Positions 12,848 through 24,879 of a stretch of 64,000 bases of DNA are shown here, piece by piece. Position numbers and translations under genes: made by a program. The notes beneath the pieces were generated by a model that did no database searches, was not told the DNA's origin, and worked only from the letters and a program-made list of their open reading frames with translations. Origin of the DNA: Antedon mediterranea (Eukaryota > Echinodermata > Crinoidea > Comatulida > Antedonidae); NCBI RefSeq assembly GCF_964355755.1, contig NC_092671.1, positions 11,731,001 to 11,795,000 of the forward strand, given 5' to 3'. The stretch's first letter is position 1, and every line of letters starts with the position of its first letter.

Positions 12848-13433
12848 ATGGCGTTGGCTAGAATTCTGCAAATTTCAAGACGTAATTTTACAACTTCTTT
12901 GGTCCGTAGGGCTGGTTATGGAGAAGGACCTGGAAGTGTAAGTTCAATAATGAGATGGATATTCATTATTTTGATTATAGATTACTCGTATTCGAAGCAA
13001 AAACTCCTCACTCAATTCAATCAGGCCTCCTCCTTCACTGATTATTGGCTACCATTCTTTCTCATGACTAAAATTATACACAGGGGCGATAGTTGGCTCA
13101 ACACCTTTTAATGAGGCTTTCGCAGCTCAGCTATATGTGGCCTAGGTCGATTTTAACGATTTTAGGGTCCGTGCCATTCTAATGGAACCGCACTATGGCC
13201 GACTCGGCTGAAACATTTACGAGGCCTTCCTTTTCAGCAGTATTTATTTTTATTATATTGATATTATTAATATTAAATAAATTATTATTATTAAACTAAA
13301 TTTGATTTTTTAACAGAATCTTCCATTTCAAATTGAAAACAAGTGGCGGCTTTTAGCAGTGATGACAACATTTTTTGGTGCTGGATTTGCAACACCTTTC
13401 CTACTTGTACGATTCCAACTGAAGAAGCATTGA
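12848..13433 (+). CDS. COX7C: Cytochrome c oxidase subunit 7C, complete two-exon gene
   Basis: Exon 1 is 12848-12937 and exon 2 is 13317-13433. The 379-bp phase-0 intron has GTAAGT and TTTTTTAACAG ends. The 68-aa product has an N-terminal mitochondrial presequence rich in Arg/Ser/Thr ([20 protein letters not shown]), then [16 protein letters not shown] and a single membrane segment with [13 protein letters not shown], ending RFQLKKH. The motifs FTTS-VRR, EGPG, NLPF..ENKW and GFATPFL..R are those of COX7C, a small structural subunit of complex IV in the inner mitochondrial membrane. Human COX7C is 63 aa, so the length fits, with a slightly longer presequence. The ATG is the first in frame and follows a 5' UTR of AT-rich DNA. 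AATAAA occurs at 13705-13710. No damage is seen; this is probably a working gene. Confidence 0.95.
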
Positions 13434-13704
13434 AATCTAATAATAGAAATGTAGAAAAAGTAGGTTACATTACAGTACATATAAACTTTAAATGATTTAT
13501 TTTTGTGCTCTTCGATCCAGTCCAGCCAGTCACTGTCTTCTTTGCTTACAAATAACACCCAATATTTTTCTTGAAGACTTGTTTACTGCCTTTTACCTGT
13601 TCAGAGAGGTAATTTGCATTAACACAGGTGGTCTAGTTAATTTATTTGTGCAAACCAGTCATATGACGAAAATAGAAATAAATTATGGTTATAAATTATA
13701 AGAA

Positions 13705-13710
13705 AATAAA
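13705..13710 (+). promoter_or_regulatory. Candidate COX7C polyadenylation signal
   Basis: AATAAA lies 272 bp after the COX7C stop codon. Other AATAAA-like words occur nearby in this AT-rich stretch, so which one is used is uncertain. Confidence 0.4.
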
Positions 13711-16194
13711 AAAAAAAGAATATTGCAAATAAAAATAAACTGGTATTATCAGCTTTGTGAACAGGGAAAACAAACTTTGCAACACATTCATCTGGCGCTA
13801 CATTTTTTTGAGTATTTATAAACATGTTGCACTTAAATTGATTACCAGGAGTTTGCGTGTGTTTACAAGATAAATTATTTCTATAAATAAACACAAATCA
13901 ATTTTAAGACGCAAAAAAAAATTGATGATTACTTTTCAGCAAAGTTAATTTGAAATTTAGATTAGATTGATTAAATTAAAAAGAATAAATTAAAGAACAC
14001 ATTGTCGTTTGCAGTTAATTCAAGGTAAAATATTAATTGGTTAAAATAAAATAAAAAGTTTTTTATATATTTGAGAGTGCTTTTGCTAGAACTACTGTAA
14101 TACATAGTGATGATCTTCACTACACACCTCAAGGTAAAAATTGCTACAATATTTTATGTAACCATTTTATCTTCTACTAGTAGCTAAATATTTACTGAAT
14201 AATAATATTCTAATGAAAAGGGATTGACCTTACAAAAGCATAAGACATTGAATTTATTTTAAACCTATTTAATCTAGGTAAATTAATCATCCAACACCTA
14301 ATTCTCACTAGTCTAATTACTTTTATTAATCGTTATCATATATACTGTATTACAACAATACAAGGGGAAAAAACGGCATTAATCAACCATTATTATAGAC
14401 TCTTTGCCTTCACAATGCAAGTGTGTGTGTCTCTTATGTGTACTTCTGGCGTATATATGTGCAAGCATGTATGTATGCGCATGAGGACTTTGAAAACTGA
14501 GTTTTATGTAATTTGACTCATAATAAAATCCCTATAAATGTGGTTTTTATTTAAACTATTTGTATAATTACTACATGTCAGATTTTAGGATTACAGTACT
14601 AGAATAATATGGACCCTTAATGAAGCAAGCTCTAATTCCGTTTTATTCTATTTTGTAAAGCAATTAGTAGGGAAAATTAATTTTGTTATTTATTTCTTGT
14701 TTATTTTACTCTGTATTTTGTAACATACACATGTAAAGTTCCGAATATCTTCCTATTATCGATTATTCGTCCGTTAAAATCAGAAAATTGATTTAGTCTG
14801 TGGGTTCAGGTGCACCCAAGATAAATTGTGGTTAGATTCATGGAAATTACTACTGTATGTATTTAAGGAAATCACAGATTTTGAAAAAAATTTGGTTTTT
14901 CCTGTTTAATTTTAAAATAGAATAAATACATGTTAGTACTACCCAAATCATGTTTTATATTTTTCAGGTTAGAAGTTTAGAAAATGTTTTTAAAAGAAAT
15001 TGAGTGTATGAAATTACCAATCACAAACTGTTTACATTGGAACTGTTTACTTCTTGACTGAAGTCACACTTGATGCTTCTCATCTAGGCAGCATGGATTT
15101 TCAATAACATTACGATCACATTTAGAAATTCAACCAATCAACAACCAGCTTTTGTCCATGAAAACCGGTTTGAAGTTTTGATTATAGCAAAAATAGCAAC
15201 TAACTAATATTTAAAAAACGTAATGTAATCCCATGGAAGATGATTGGATTGTTATAAAATTAAAAGAGCATTAATGTTTAAAATGTTTAGTGTATGTGTT
15301 TATTATGTTGTCAAGTAATTATTTAGGAATATCAGGTTTTCTAATCAACTTTTTAATTATGGCGCCCAACACAATAGAATAGATTAAATAACATGTTTTT
15401 GAAATCTTAAATTTATGAGAAATTGCGAGAATGATTTTACATAATCCTTGTAAGTAATCTTGAAGCAAAATTGTAAACACACTGCCGCTAAACACTGTAG
15501 TATTAAGTAACAAAAGAGTGGCATACAACTTGTAAAAACCAGTGGCTGTATTCATCATTCACACTTGGTGACAGGGGTGGATCCAGGAAATGGGACTTTC
15601 ACGTTATTATAAATGTATTAAAAATTGATATTTTGAATATTGAAAACTGAGGTACTAGCCTATTAAAGGGTGACATTTTGCCCATAGGCCAATTTTGAGT
15701 AAAAGCGTCACAACAGGGCGCTTCGCGCAAGTCAGCGTTTCCACATGGCATGGCATGGCCACTACCATTTTTTGACACATCACACTATTTTTGTCATACT
15801 AGTTTTCAATAAAAAGACAAATACAGTTTGTATTTCGTTAAAGGGCGGTTTTTTTTTAAAGCTTTATTGAACAAACAATAGTTTCTACTATGATTTGTCT
15901 TTTACAAACCATTTTGTCTTTATTTATTAGGTATGGCATAGACCTTATCCATGGGTATAGTGTGTCGCGGCTGACACACCAATAGGACGTATAGTTATGT
16001 ACATCATCTTTTTCAGGTTTATATTGGCCGCTTCTGGAAATGTTTGTTTTCTTTATAATACTGTATTGCCAACTATCAAATGAAAACTAAGAAGACATTA
16101 TACTATTTGTTTTCCCCGACAAAAGGAAGTTAGGCCTGTATTATAACTTATTTATAAATGTTCGAAGAAATAAAAGCTATAAGATGATCATCAA
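13711..16194. other. Intergenic, AT-rich, with transposon remnants
   Basis: No gene recognised. At 15572-15605 GGGGTGGATCCAGGAAATGG resembles a transposon terminus style common in invertebrates, and 15765-15815 carries a fragment of the 16735/24038 MITE family. A GT-rich run lies near 14422-14475. Confidence 0.4.
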
Positions 16195-16290
16195 AATGTT
16201 GATGTGCCAAATATGGTAGTGATATGTATCGTGTCTCCTAGGCTATATATGGACATAAAGTTTGAGAGTGTAGACAGAGAGTCTGTTTAA
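16195..16290. mobile_element. Partial MITE (GTGTAGACAGAG family)
   Basis: TGTGCCAAATATGGTAGTGA and the end AGTGTAGACAGAGAG match the complete copies at 16735 and 24038, but the left terminal repeat is missing. It directly abuts the SINE. Confidence 0.6.
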
Positions 16291-16299
16291 TTCCCTAAG

Positions 16300-16622
16300 T
16301 GAGTGAGTGGCCGAGCGGTTAAGACAATGGAACCGTAATTACGCAGCCATAACATCGACAGGGTTTCGAGGCTCACGCACTCCATGGTTCTGGTGGTAGA
16401 ACGAGTCTTCTCGAATAAAGACTATAAACCGTAGGTCCAGTGTACACATCTAGCTCGTGTGCACTTTAAAGAACTTAGTACATCTTTCGGGACGAGTAGG
16501 GGTTTACCCCGGTGTATTAGTACATCACAGCCACTGATTATAACTGGGCCCTCTGGGAGACCAGTCTTGCTGAAGAGGTTACCCAGTATAAATATATATT
16601 TTAATCTATTTCAATCAATAAA
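16300..16622 (+). mobile_element. tRNA-derived SINE
   Basis: The head GTGGCCGAGCGGTTAAGAC is a Leu/Ser-tRNA-like A box. GGGTTTCGAGGCTC about 50 bp on is a B box. The tRNA-unrelated body includes CATCTTTCGGGACGAGTAGG and CCCCGGTGTATTAG, and the element ends in an AT-rich tail with CAATCAATAAA. The length (about 320 bp) and layout suit a pol III SINE. The same body sequence, inverted, is found at 30010-30185 and 35610-35785. Confidence 0.85.
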
Positions 16623-16734
16623 CAGCATGTTTTGATATTAACCTTTTTTGCCAGATTGTATACAGTAGTAGTGGTTTATTATTTATAGGCCTAAATAATT
16701 TAGATCTTTAATTTCTAAAGTAAACTTTAGTCTA

Positions 16735-16900
16735 AAGCTCTGTCTACATTATCAAACTTCATGTGACAAAAAAATATGAATGATGTGCCCATATATGGAC
16801 AAGATGATGTCATATCACTACCACATTAAGGCATATTACTACCATATTTTGGTACATCACACTTTTTTGTCAAACTATTATGATAGTGTAGACAGAGCTT
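16735..16900. mobile_element. MITE with TIR AAGCTCTGTCTACA
   Basis: Complete 166-bp element: the left end AAGCTCTGTCTACATTATC is mirrored by the right end GATAGTGTAGACAGAGCTT. The interior contains GATGTCATATCACTACCA and a CACATCACAC...TTTTTTGTCA block near the right end. A second full copy is at 24038, with fragments at 4975, 15765, 16195 and 17222. Confidence 0.85.
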
Positions 16901-17221
16901 GACCATACGTTGCCAACATAATTGTTTAATACAACCATATGCACGAATGTACAATTACAGACATCCGTAATTGTTTTAGTTAAAATTACCAGAGATTTTA
17001 AACCGGTAATTTACAATTCCGTTGTAATTTTGTATACAAAACCGTAAAAATAAAGTTTCAAGGTCGGGACCGTTACAGTATAATTACGGTGAACGTAAAA
17101 TTAGCGACATCTCTTACAGTGTGGACCTAGGTCCATGGTTGCGGTGATGCCCTACCCTAATGTGTACTTATATATTATTATTATATTATCTAGTTATCGC
17201 CTATCGTTAAATCAGCTAATT

Positions 17222-17325
17222 CTAGATTAAAGTTCTATTTACACTATCAGTATTGATAATTTGACAAAAAAGTATAATGTGCCCAAATAATAATGGTAGT
17301 GATAATAATATGACGCCATCGTATC
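17222..17325. mobile_element. Degenerate copy of the AAGCTCTGTCTACA MITE
   Basis: AGTTCTATTTACACTATCAG followed by TTTGACAAAAAAGTATAATG and GTGCCCAAATAATAATGGTA matches the left half of the family with point changes; the right half is lost. Confidence 0.6.
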
Positions 17326-17433
17326 CATATCTCAACTGAACAGACTTGAATAGGCATAGGCAATAAATGTATTCTTTTTGTCTAGCAGGATTGATCCCTT
17401 TAAATCTTGGTTTAGAGACGCAACGCAAGCGAG

Positions 17434-18903
17434 AAGGCTGGTTTCCTGTCGACGTAAGAAGTCGAATTTTGCAACGACTCTTGCGTTTCATACGTTTCTT
17501 ACGTCTCTTACGAAAGTTGAGAAAAAATTGACGTCGTTGACGTTAGTCAAGATCGTGTCAGGCCGTAGAGAAACATCTGTAGTTATGCTGCTCCCGAAAG
17601 TTGAAATTTTGGCTGTGAAACACACGTCGTATGCTTACGTCGATTTTAGTGTTGTTACGAAAGTTGAAATTTTTTTCTTTCGTCGGTCAGATTTATGACG
17701 TATTTGAAACAACATCTATGATTGGTGTTTCTTTTTAGAGCGGGTTTTATCATTTTTCGCGCGAAATGTTGAATGTTGTTATTGTACCTGTAGCTACTCA
17801 GTGTCAGTGCAGCACACCAACATATTATTTTTAGTAGATAGGCTAGGCCCTAGTATTAGTAATAATACTTAATTAATACTGTACTAATAGGAATGGATTT
17901 GACCAAAATATAATCAAACTAGCCTAGGAGCCAGGCTAATAGGCTAGGCCTATGCACTATTGTATGAACCAAAATATGAATTAATTATTCTGGCCTTAGT
18001 AGGCCTAGCCTTAAATAGTTTTCAAAATTAAAAAACGGCAAATCATTTCGGGATTCCTATTATTATTAGACCTACCTATGGGCCCAGGCATACCATACTC
18101 TAATCGAGCATGAGATAGTACTAACGCAGTAAGATACCCATTATTTACCTATAATAAGAATAAATTTGACAAAACAATATAAATTATACAAAATCAAGCA
18201 AACATTTTTTGTTAAAGTTACATAATAATATTATATTGCTTACAAGGGCTTTCTATATCTTATCTTGTTGCAAATGTTCATTATCGCGACGTTTCTACCG
18301 ACAAATAGAACAGAAGAATGTCGGTTTCAATGCGGATTGTTTATTGCACGTCCATAAATAAGAGTATTATATTTTGATATGAGTTGTAAACTTCCTGATT
18401 AGAACAATATTATATTGAAACTACTGTGCATTTGTAAAGTATGTACATTGTACAACATCGTAAAGTGGGCTAAAATTGTAGTAGTACGATAAATACATAC
18501 AAATGTTATTGTCCGGCTATATTTCACTGTAAGGTCATACACATTACGTCATAACTCTTGTCGCTCATTGGTTGCTTGTTACGATTGCGCTTACGTCTCT
18601 TGCGAAAGTTGACTTCAAGTCAACTTTCGTAAGAGACGTAAGAAACGTGACGCAAGGGCGTTCATTCAAGCGTAAGATAAAAAATCCCGGTTTCCTGTAA
18701 AATCGGAAGAAAACGTCGTAACGCAACAATTGTTAGGTCATCGGTTTCCTGTAAAATCGTTTGTCGTTACCATTTTTCTTACGTTACGTCGATTTTATAA
18801 ATTTTCGATCGTAATCGGTTTCCTGTAAAATCCGCATTTCTTACGACAAATCGACGTAGTCGCAACAAAAGTGATGTTCTTACGTCGACAGGAAACCAGC
18901 CTA
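17434..18903. mobile_element. TIR element, about 1.5 kb, with TTTCGTAAGAGACGTAAG subrepeats
   Basis: The left end GGCTGGTTTCCTGTCGACGT is the exact reverse complement of ACGTCGACAGGAAACCAGCC at the right end. Further inside, TACGTCTCTTACGAAAGTTG (17499) pairs with CAACTTTCGTAAGAGACGTA (18621). The right part has several GGTTTCCTGTAAAATCG copies. The centre (17700-18590) is AT-rich without a transposase frame. It is a non-autonomous DNA element of unknown superfamily. Confidence 0.75.
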
Positions 18904-19400
18904 CACGCAAATGTTAAAAATAATCCATCGCTTGAAATTGGTAAAATCTCTCTTTCCTCTGCGTTACGTCCTTGTGTTGCGTGTATATCGGGAACTTAAA
19001 AGTTTGAATCCCACACTCTATAGGGCACAACGAAGGACGTAAGCGCTACACAAGCGAATTGACCAATGACAATCGACCGTTCGGATTCCGTTAAAATTAC
19101 TGACGTTGTGGTTTAAATCCTTGCGTTGAGTCTAGTGGGAACAACCTAGCTTGAGAAGAATGAATATATACCACGGACCTTAATGTTTAGTTCCATGATG
19201 TAACGCATCAACTTTTTCGATTCCGCAAATACATTTACCTACATTTTAGTATAGAACACATCCTTCGTGCGTATGGTACACGTTAGGACAGATGTACAGG
19301 AAACCAGAAATCCCATACAGGATTGCTTCTTTATTATACCAGTGGTATATATCAATTAAAGTAGTGACGTGTCTTTTCTTTCTGGAAAGTACAGTACAGT
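18904..19400. other. Flank of the TIR element
   Basis: No gene seen. CTTGCGTTGAGTCTAG at about 19120 and GACGCAACGCAAGCGAG before the left end (17415) may be an outer, older inverted pair, but the match is too weak to call. Confidence 0.3.
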
Positions 19401-19420
19401 ACATTGTTATTATTGTTATT

Positions 19421-19640
19421 GTTTATCGTGTGTTGTGTGTTGTGTGTTGTATTTTGTGTTGTGTGTTGTATTTTGTGTTGTGTGTTGTATTTTGTGTTGT
19501 GTGTTGTATTTTGTGTTGTGTGTTATGTTATGTGTTGTATTTTGTGTTGTGTGTAGTGTGCGGTTGTTTGTTTTTTTGTTGGTTTTGTTGGTTGTTGTTG
19601 TTGTTGGTTGCTGTTGTTGTTATTGTTATTGTTATATGCC
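19421..19640. repeat. GT-rich minisatellite, 19-bp period, then (GTT)n
   Basis: A 19-bp unit, ATTTTGTGTTGTGTGTTGT, begins at 19451, 19470, 19489 and 19508 with a degenerate copy after. It is flanked by TGTTGTGTG runs and followed by (GTT)n and (TTATTG)n to about 19634. The overlapping long frames of V/L/C/F codons are by-products of the repeat. Confidence 0.9.
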
Positions 19641-20479
19641 ACGATAAGGAAATCTAAACAAAATCTATGCTATTATAATTTGTCTCTAATTAAGGGGACC
19701 GTTCATGCAGTTATAATTAAACTGAACAACACTAGTTTTGTTACTACTTTCTCTGGAATTAAAAAAAAAATGACTAATAATTATAATTAAAAATAGATGA
19801 TCTTTCCTTATATCCATTACCTGTCAGTCGTAAAATGTATTTCCTATTGAGTATTATTAAGTTTGTAGAAAATGTGATATAATAATTATAGCTGCAGGCC
19901 ACGCTTGTAATTTGATACAAGTTATCAATTTCACTTGGATGAATAATAAGGCGCTCTGAATAATCCGGTGGAAAAGATGACCTATTTGCCGATTGTCATG
20001 ATAATGATTTTCATTAATCAATGGCAACATTATAAATAAAAGGCACTGTGAAACCAAACAAACCATTCCACATTGAAAGAACAATTATGTTATATAGGCC
20101 TAATAGTCTTGATTGATGGTTCATGAAACTCCATAGTTTCTAGATTTCTCAAATTAAAATTTAACAAAGAGTTATCCTCCTACGTGTTATTAAATGTTTA
20201 TATTTGATTGAAAATTAACTAACATTTTCTACAATGGACATATTAATCAAACTGATTGTGGACTATTATAGTTTGAAGTTAGACATTGTGCCTTTGCAGT
20301 TTTATTCATTTTTAAATCAGAGCAACAAATAATGTAATATGTGGATAATGATAAAAATAATTCAATAATCATCAACACTGACTAATAGTAATAATATTTA
20401 ACAATTTAAATAATAATTTTTTAAGCATTATCGGCTTTGCTGACTACGACGAATGCAACCAAATTTATTCATGAAACGT
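19641..20479. other. Intergenic; weak 69-codon minus frame
   Basis: On the minus strand 20066-19857 an ATG opens 69 codons with a hydrophobic start (MVCLVSQCLLFIMLPL). TATATAAC lies only about 22 bp upstream of the ATG, which is too close for a normal TATA box plus leader. No homology is recognised. I regard it as probably not a gene. Confidence 0.2.
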
Positions 20480-20690
20480 TTATATTAAGTATTACGCATG
20501 AATCTCGATTATGATTTTGGTTGTTTATACTTTTCCTATCCTTTTTTAAAAAACATTTATTTGTTGTTTTCATCCTGTGTTTCATTTTTTTATTATGTGT
20601 TCTTGTTATTTTATGACGTACTGTAATGTGAATGTAAAGCAAGGTGAAAGTCGATAAAGGAATTGAAATTGAATTAAACGATACGACTGT
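20480..20690 (+). mobile_element. Probable LINE 3' tail
   Basis: A T-rich stretch with TTATTATGTGTTCTTG followed by GTAAAGCAAGGTGAAAGTCG and ending GAATTGAAATTGAATTAAA has the style of a LINE 3' UTR and tail, similar in layout to 27590-27790. No coding part remains. Confidence 0.4.
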
Positions 20691-21349
20691 AATTTTCAAA
20701 TTTATTTTTTTATTTATTAGTAAGCATTTTAGTTGAATAGAAAAAATCTATATATAATATATTTAGATAGGAATTAAGGACCAAATTTGTTGTAACATTT
20801 CTCTCTAAGGTAAAAAAAAACATCTCTACCTATACACTCGGTTATATGTACTGTATCTAAATTTCTCCGATGCTGTATTAGCAAACATTCCATGATACTG
20901 GTCACATAGGCCTATAGTATAATGTGGAGATGGAAAACTCTGAGAATCAGATCGCCTCAACCATGGAGGAAATTTCCTCCTTGCTTTAACGGTCACTATT
21001 GTTGTTTCCTGAGCCGAACCCTTTGACCAACTTTTCCTTAAGGTATGATGATATGACTATATTTGCATATTGTAAATTAAATATATATGTATAAATATTA
21101 AATAAAGGGTTGAGAATCATAAATCTGCATTGGAGCTATACGTGCTAATTCTCTGATAAGTTACTTTTAACAATTAATTTTCTATAATTTAAACTTTGAT
21201 GTAATATAATACCAATGTGCATTGCTAACTATAAAAAACTAAAATTCAGCGGCTGCCAAAACATATCTATTTGTTCCATTATTGTTATTCCCAATACCCA
21301 AAAATACATGCTGTATTGTAAATGAGAGCAGAATTTAGTGAAAATATGT

Positions 21350-21355
21350 TTTATT
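21350..21355 (-). promoter_or_regulatory. Candidate polyadenylation signal of the eight-cysteine gene
   Basis: AATAAA on the minus strand, about 117 bp past the stop codon at 21472-21474. Confidence 0.5.
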
Positions 21356-21471
21356 TACAGATTTAAATCTAGTTCAGTATTTAACCAACATTCTTAATAA
21401 AGAAACAGGCGAACATGACTCTGAAATACTTGATACTCTAGTTTATAATCTTATAATATATACATAGTGAT

Positions 21472-24400
21472 TTAATGTGACGCCGCTCTGTGTGCAAAAG
21501 ACATAAAACTTTCATCTAAAGTGTAACTGTTTAAAAACGTCGCGTTGCTATGGTAGAGTTGTCCTCTTCGTTGTACAGTAATGGACAGATGATTAAAGTC
21601 GGTGATGTTCTTCCAGCTTTGCCTCATTAATGCATTGACCACAAGACTATAAGAGTAAAAATGAATAATAATTTAGTGATTTAAAAAATATATATTATGT
21701 AGACTCTAATTATATGTAACTGGTATTGAGTTAGAATACGCGTCTGGACGCCGTCGAAGACATATACCACAACAAACTGTTTTTCTTTAAATGCCGCGCG
21801 GTGGGTATAAAGTAGGCCTATACATTATAGTAATAAGATGTAGCCTATATTTCGCAAGTGAAGTACAGTAGTATTATATATATAGTATAGTATAATATAC
21901 AGTATTCGTTAGTTGTGCCTATTTTGATCAGAAGACAATTAATAGAACCGGTAATAAAGTATATCTGTAATTTTGTCACATCTGGTATTAAACCATATAT
22001 TACATTTATAGAGTCAAAGTAGTTTTTTCAGTGAGAACTCGCAAATTACCGTCGTATAGATAGTAGGCCTAGTTCATCATTCTCATTTGAGTGAGTCTTA
22101 ATGAGTGGAGTAGAAAATTAATTTAGTTAGACAACCTTAGTCAGGATTGAACACTAGACCTAGGATGGGAAGTCCCTAACAACCAAGCTACAGCTCCACT
22201 ACTAACTGGTCTATATATACAACGTTTTGGTATACCTTTAACTTCATACTGGTCTAGTATTAAACCTACTTCTACATATGTGCAAACACAAACTGTAATT
22301 GCTTATGCCATTACATTTAGCAGAGCAAGAGACTGCTCGTTTTTCTGAAAGAAAACATATTGAAAATAATTTAAAAACAATTTAATCAGTATTGAAAATA
22401 TAAGTGACAATTCAACCGTTTTCAGAGCAATAATTTAATAATTTTAGAAATAATGATCAACAAATAGATATTATAATTTTGTTGATAAGAAGAAAGATTG
22501 GATGTTTGAGTTGTCAAAAATAACAATAAAAAAAGAACATTACACCAAGAAATTACAGTAATAGGTTATAATTGTCTTTTGGAAGTGCTTTCCTGCATTT
22601 GGTCTGCATACAGTAAATTCATCGTTATCAAATAATTAAAATGTGAAATTGACAATTACCAATACCATTCAATACAATTGCATGGTAATATTGCCTATAC
22701 ATTGCCAGCCTGTGTTCAATAGCCGAATTTATTATATTCGCACGATTTGAAAACGTTGGTTTTGCGCATTTTTATCCATGAGCGCGCAACAAATTATTCT
22801 AACGCTATCTTTCATAAGACCTGGATTAGGCCTATAGAAACAAACTCAGTAATCATTAAAAAAAATCAAAAAACAGATGAAGACAAAATATTTTTTAAAA
22901 TTTTGTTTTGCGTGGAAATGCATCTTATTTTCCAAATTGCTGGAGTTACAAACAGGACCATTTTGAACGCGTCTTTTCTCATTAAGCCATTTAAACGACG
23001 GTCGGGGCTTGTAGAGAATCGAATTGATACAGTAAAATGTGTATTTTATTTTGTATTGGATCTGACAGGTTATATATAGCCTAGCCAACCATTCGAGTTT
23101 GTGCATTAATATGTTAAATATCGCCTTCATTTCAAGGCTTTGGTTTTATAATGTAATAATCATTAGTCTTTTAATAAAAATGTATATTTCCTTTCAAGGC
23201 GCTTTAAAATCAATTTATAATTAATCTAGTTATCTCAAATGTCTCTTGTATTTCAGTTCTTTTGACTCATGTGAAACGAGGTTACACCACACATTATCAC
23301 CATGCAACATAGACTTTCATTGTATAATACATTTGGGGTTGATTTTCCTCTTTTCTGGGCTGGTGGGAGGGGGTGTAGATTGAGGGTGATGATTGAGGGT
23401 GATGTGGTTTGAAAATCTTAAACCTCGTGAGAAAATTTGTCATGAGAATAAATACTGGTATCTGACAGGGTTTAAACCTAGGACCCTCGAATCGGTAAAG
23501 CCGAGCTCAGCTACCAAGCTTCATAAAATATAATGTCCAAATTTCCAGTAGGCCTAATAACGAATTATGCCTAATGGACAATTTTAGTACTGTATGTTAT
23601 AGGCTAATCATGTTAAACGTTACTGATTTTGTTCAAATTCGCTCTTTACGTTTTATTCATTTTGGTTTAGTTTTTTTACTGAGCTACAGGTAGTGAGTAC
23701 CACCGTTACAAATAATAAATATAAATAAAAAATTGTAAAAAATTATTAAATCTCACCTTTCACTGTTGAACATTCATCAAAACATTTGACGTGATTTGCT
23801 CCTGGCTTCAACAAACATGGTAGTAGGTTTATACATTCAGCTAAAACAAAATCAAAATATATAACATATAAAATTAAAGCATATAAAGTATATTAATCTC
23901 AGTTATTAAACGCCATTACATAATCCAATCTTTGGTATACACGAAGGGAAATCTTGTCTATAGTCAAATAGAATGACGTTTTCAGAAAAATGGTCAGGCT
24001 TAACGACTCAAGCTTAATTACATCGTAAGTGTAGTCTAAAGGTCTGTCTACACATCAAACTTATAGTTTGACAAAAAAGTGTAATGTGCCCAAATATGGT
24101 GGTGATATGCCCATATATGGTAGTGATATGACATCATCATGTCCATATATGGGCACATCACATTTTTGTCACATAATTTTTGATAGTGTAGACAGAGCTT
24201 AAGGTTTACGTTTTTAGAGTTTAGACTGAGCGGCAAGAGATGTCTTATTATGAAGAATGTTTATTTTCTCTTCATATTGAATAGTCAAACAGTTTTTCCT
24301 AAAATGGTTTAAAATTCGAACTACATGAAATTATTTTGGATTTATTTATCTCCGTCTACGAATAATTCTTTGTATGTTATTTTTCTTTTAAATTATAAAT

Positions 24401-24703
24401 ATTTAAGCATACACTAATACAATTCGTTGTCAATTCTGGAAACATTATGTATTTTTCGTAAAGAACTTCATCCGGTACAGTGTGTTCACCAAACTGAGTG
24501 ATGATGATGATTGCCGTATAGACCTATTTAATTTAACAATGGAGTGAAAGACGTTCATTGAAACCCTTATATTTTTTTTACTAAATTACAAGTGACTTTA
24601 ATGATAAATTACAATTACATATAGATGACCTACCTGTTGTGTGGCTGAAAGTGACGAAAAGTACTGCTAAAACTAGGCCAAAGTGAAGTATTTTTATTTC
24701 CAT
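21472..24703 (-). CDS. Secreted eight-cysteine protein, four exons (family unknown)
   Basis: Exons (minus): 24703-24634, 23840-23757, 22344-22266 and 21646-21472, with intron phases 1, 1 and 2 all compatible. Exon 1 encodes a signal peptide (MEIKILHFGLVLAVLFV, residues 1-23) after a CCATGG start, 164 bp from a TATA box. Exon 2 carries C26, C32, C43 and C47; exon 3 begins EKR (possible dibasic site, 52-54) and carries C58, C62, C71 and C75. The spacing is C-x5-C-x10-C-x3-C-x10-C-x3-C-x8-C-x3-C, three of the pairs being C-x3-C. Exon 4 adds 57 cysteine-free residues with NIT and NAT glycosylation sites. The product is about 135 aa and extracellular. Splice ends: GTAGGT; TTTTAG/GTGAGA; TTTCTTTCAG/GTTTAA (weak); CTTATAG. 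I do not recognise the family; a hormone-like or other secreted peptide is possible. The model is inferred, not confirmed. Confidence 0.6.
22135..22205 (-). mobile_element. tRNA-like SINE fragment (intron 3)
   Basis: Read on the minus strand, GTAGCTTGGTTGTTAGGGA resembles an A box and CTAGTGTTCAATCC a B box. No body is attached. It lies in the last intron of the eight-cysteine gene. Confidence 0.5.
23461..23527 (-). mobile_element. tRNA-like SINE fragment (intron 2)
   Basis: On the minus strand, AAGCTTGGTAGCTGAGCTCG followed about 30 bp later by CTAGGTTTAAACCC resembles A and B boxes of a tRNA head. Similar to the fragment at 22135 in layout. Confidence 0.5.
24038..24200. mobile_element. MITE with TIR AAGCTCTGTCTACA, second full copy
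   Basis: Left end AAAGGTCTGTCTACACATC, right end GATAGTGTAGACAGAGCTT; interior with ATATGGTAGTGATATGAC and GGGCACATCACATTTTTGTC. It sits in intron 1 of the eight-cysteine gene. Confidence 0.85.
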
Positions 24704-24866
24704 GGTCAGTATCCCGGCTTCTTCAATATTATTCTTCAAATATATAAATTTGCTTGCTACACACAATTTGCAGTTGATTTCACGTAGGTAGTAGTAGAGA
24801 GTTTTAGCTAAACACACCCGATGCAATACCCACTCGTTATGAAGACATCGGAAACAAACAGGAATG

Positions 24867-24873
24867 TTTTATA
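24867..24873 (-). promoter_or_regulatory. TATA box of the eight-cysteine gene
   Basis: TATAAAA on the minus strand lies 164 bp before the ATG, so transcription would begin near 24840 with a leader of about 135 bp. No in-frame ATG precedes the chosen start. Confidence 0.55.
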
Positions 24874-24879
24874 GGCTGA

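Noticed and set aside
16300-16385. A functional tRNA gene (Leu/Ser-like)
   Set aside because: A and B boxes are present, but the acceptor stem and variable arm do not fold as a proper tRNA and a SINE body follows.
19292-19657. Long V/L/C/F-rich frames at 19292-19657 and 19369-19647
   Set aside because: They are translations of the 19-bp GT-rich minisatellite and (GTT)n; the 19-bp period makes frames shift between copies.
20965-20980. Palindrome GGAGGAAATTTCCTCC as an operator
   Set aside because: A single 16-bp palindrome without a neighbouring gene or second copy; insufficient support.
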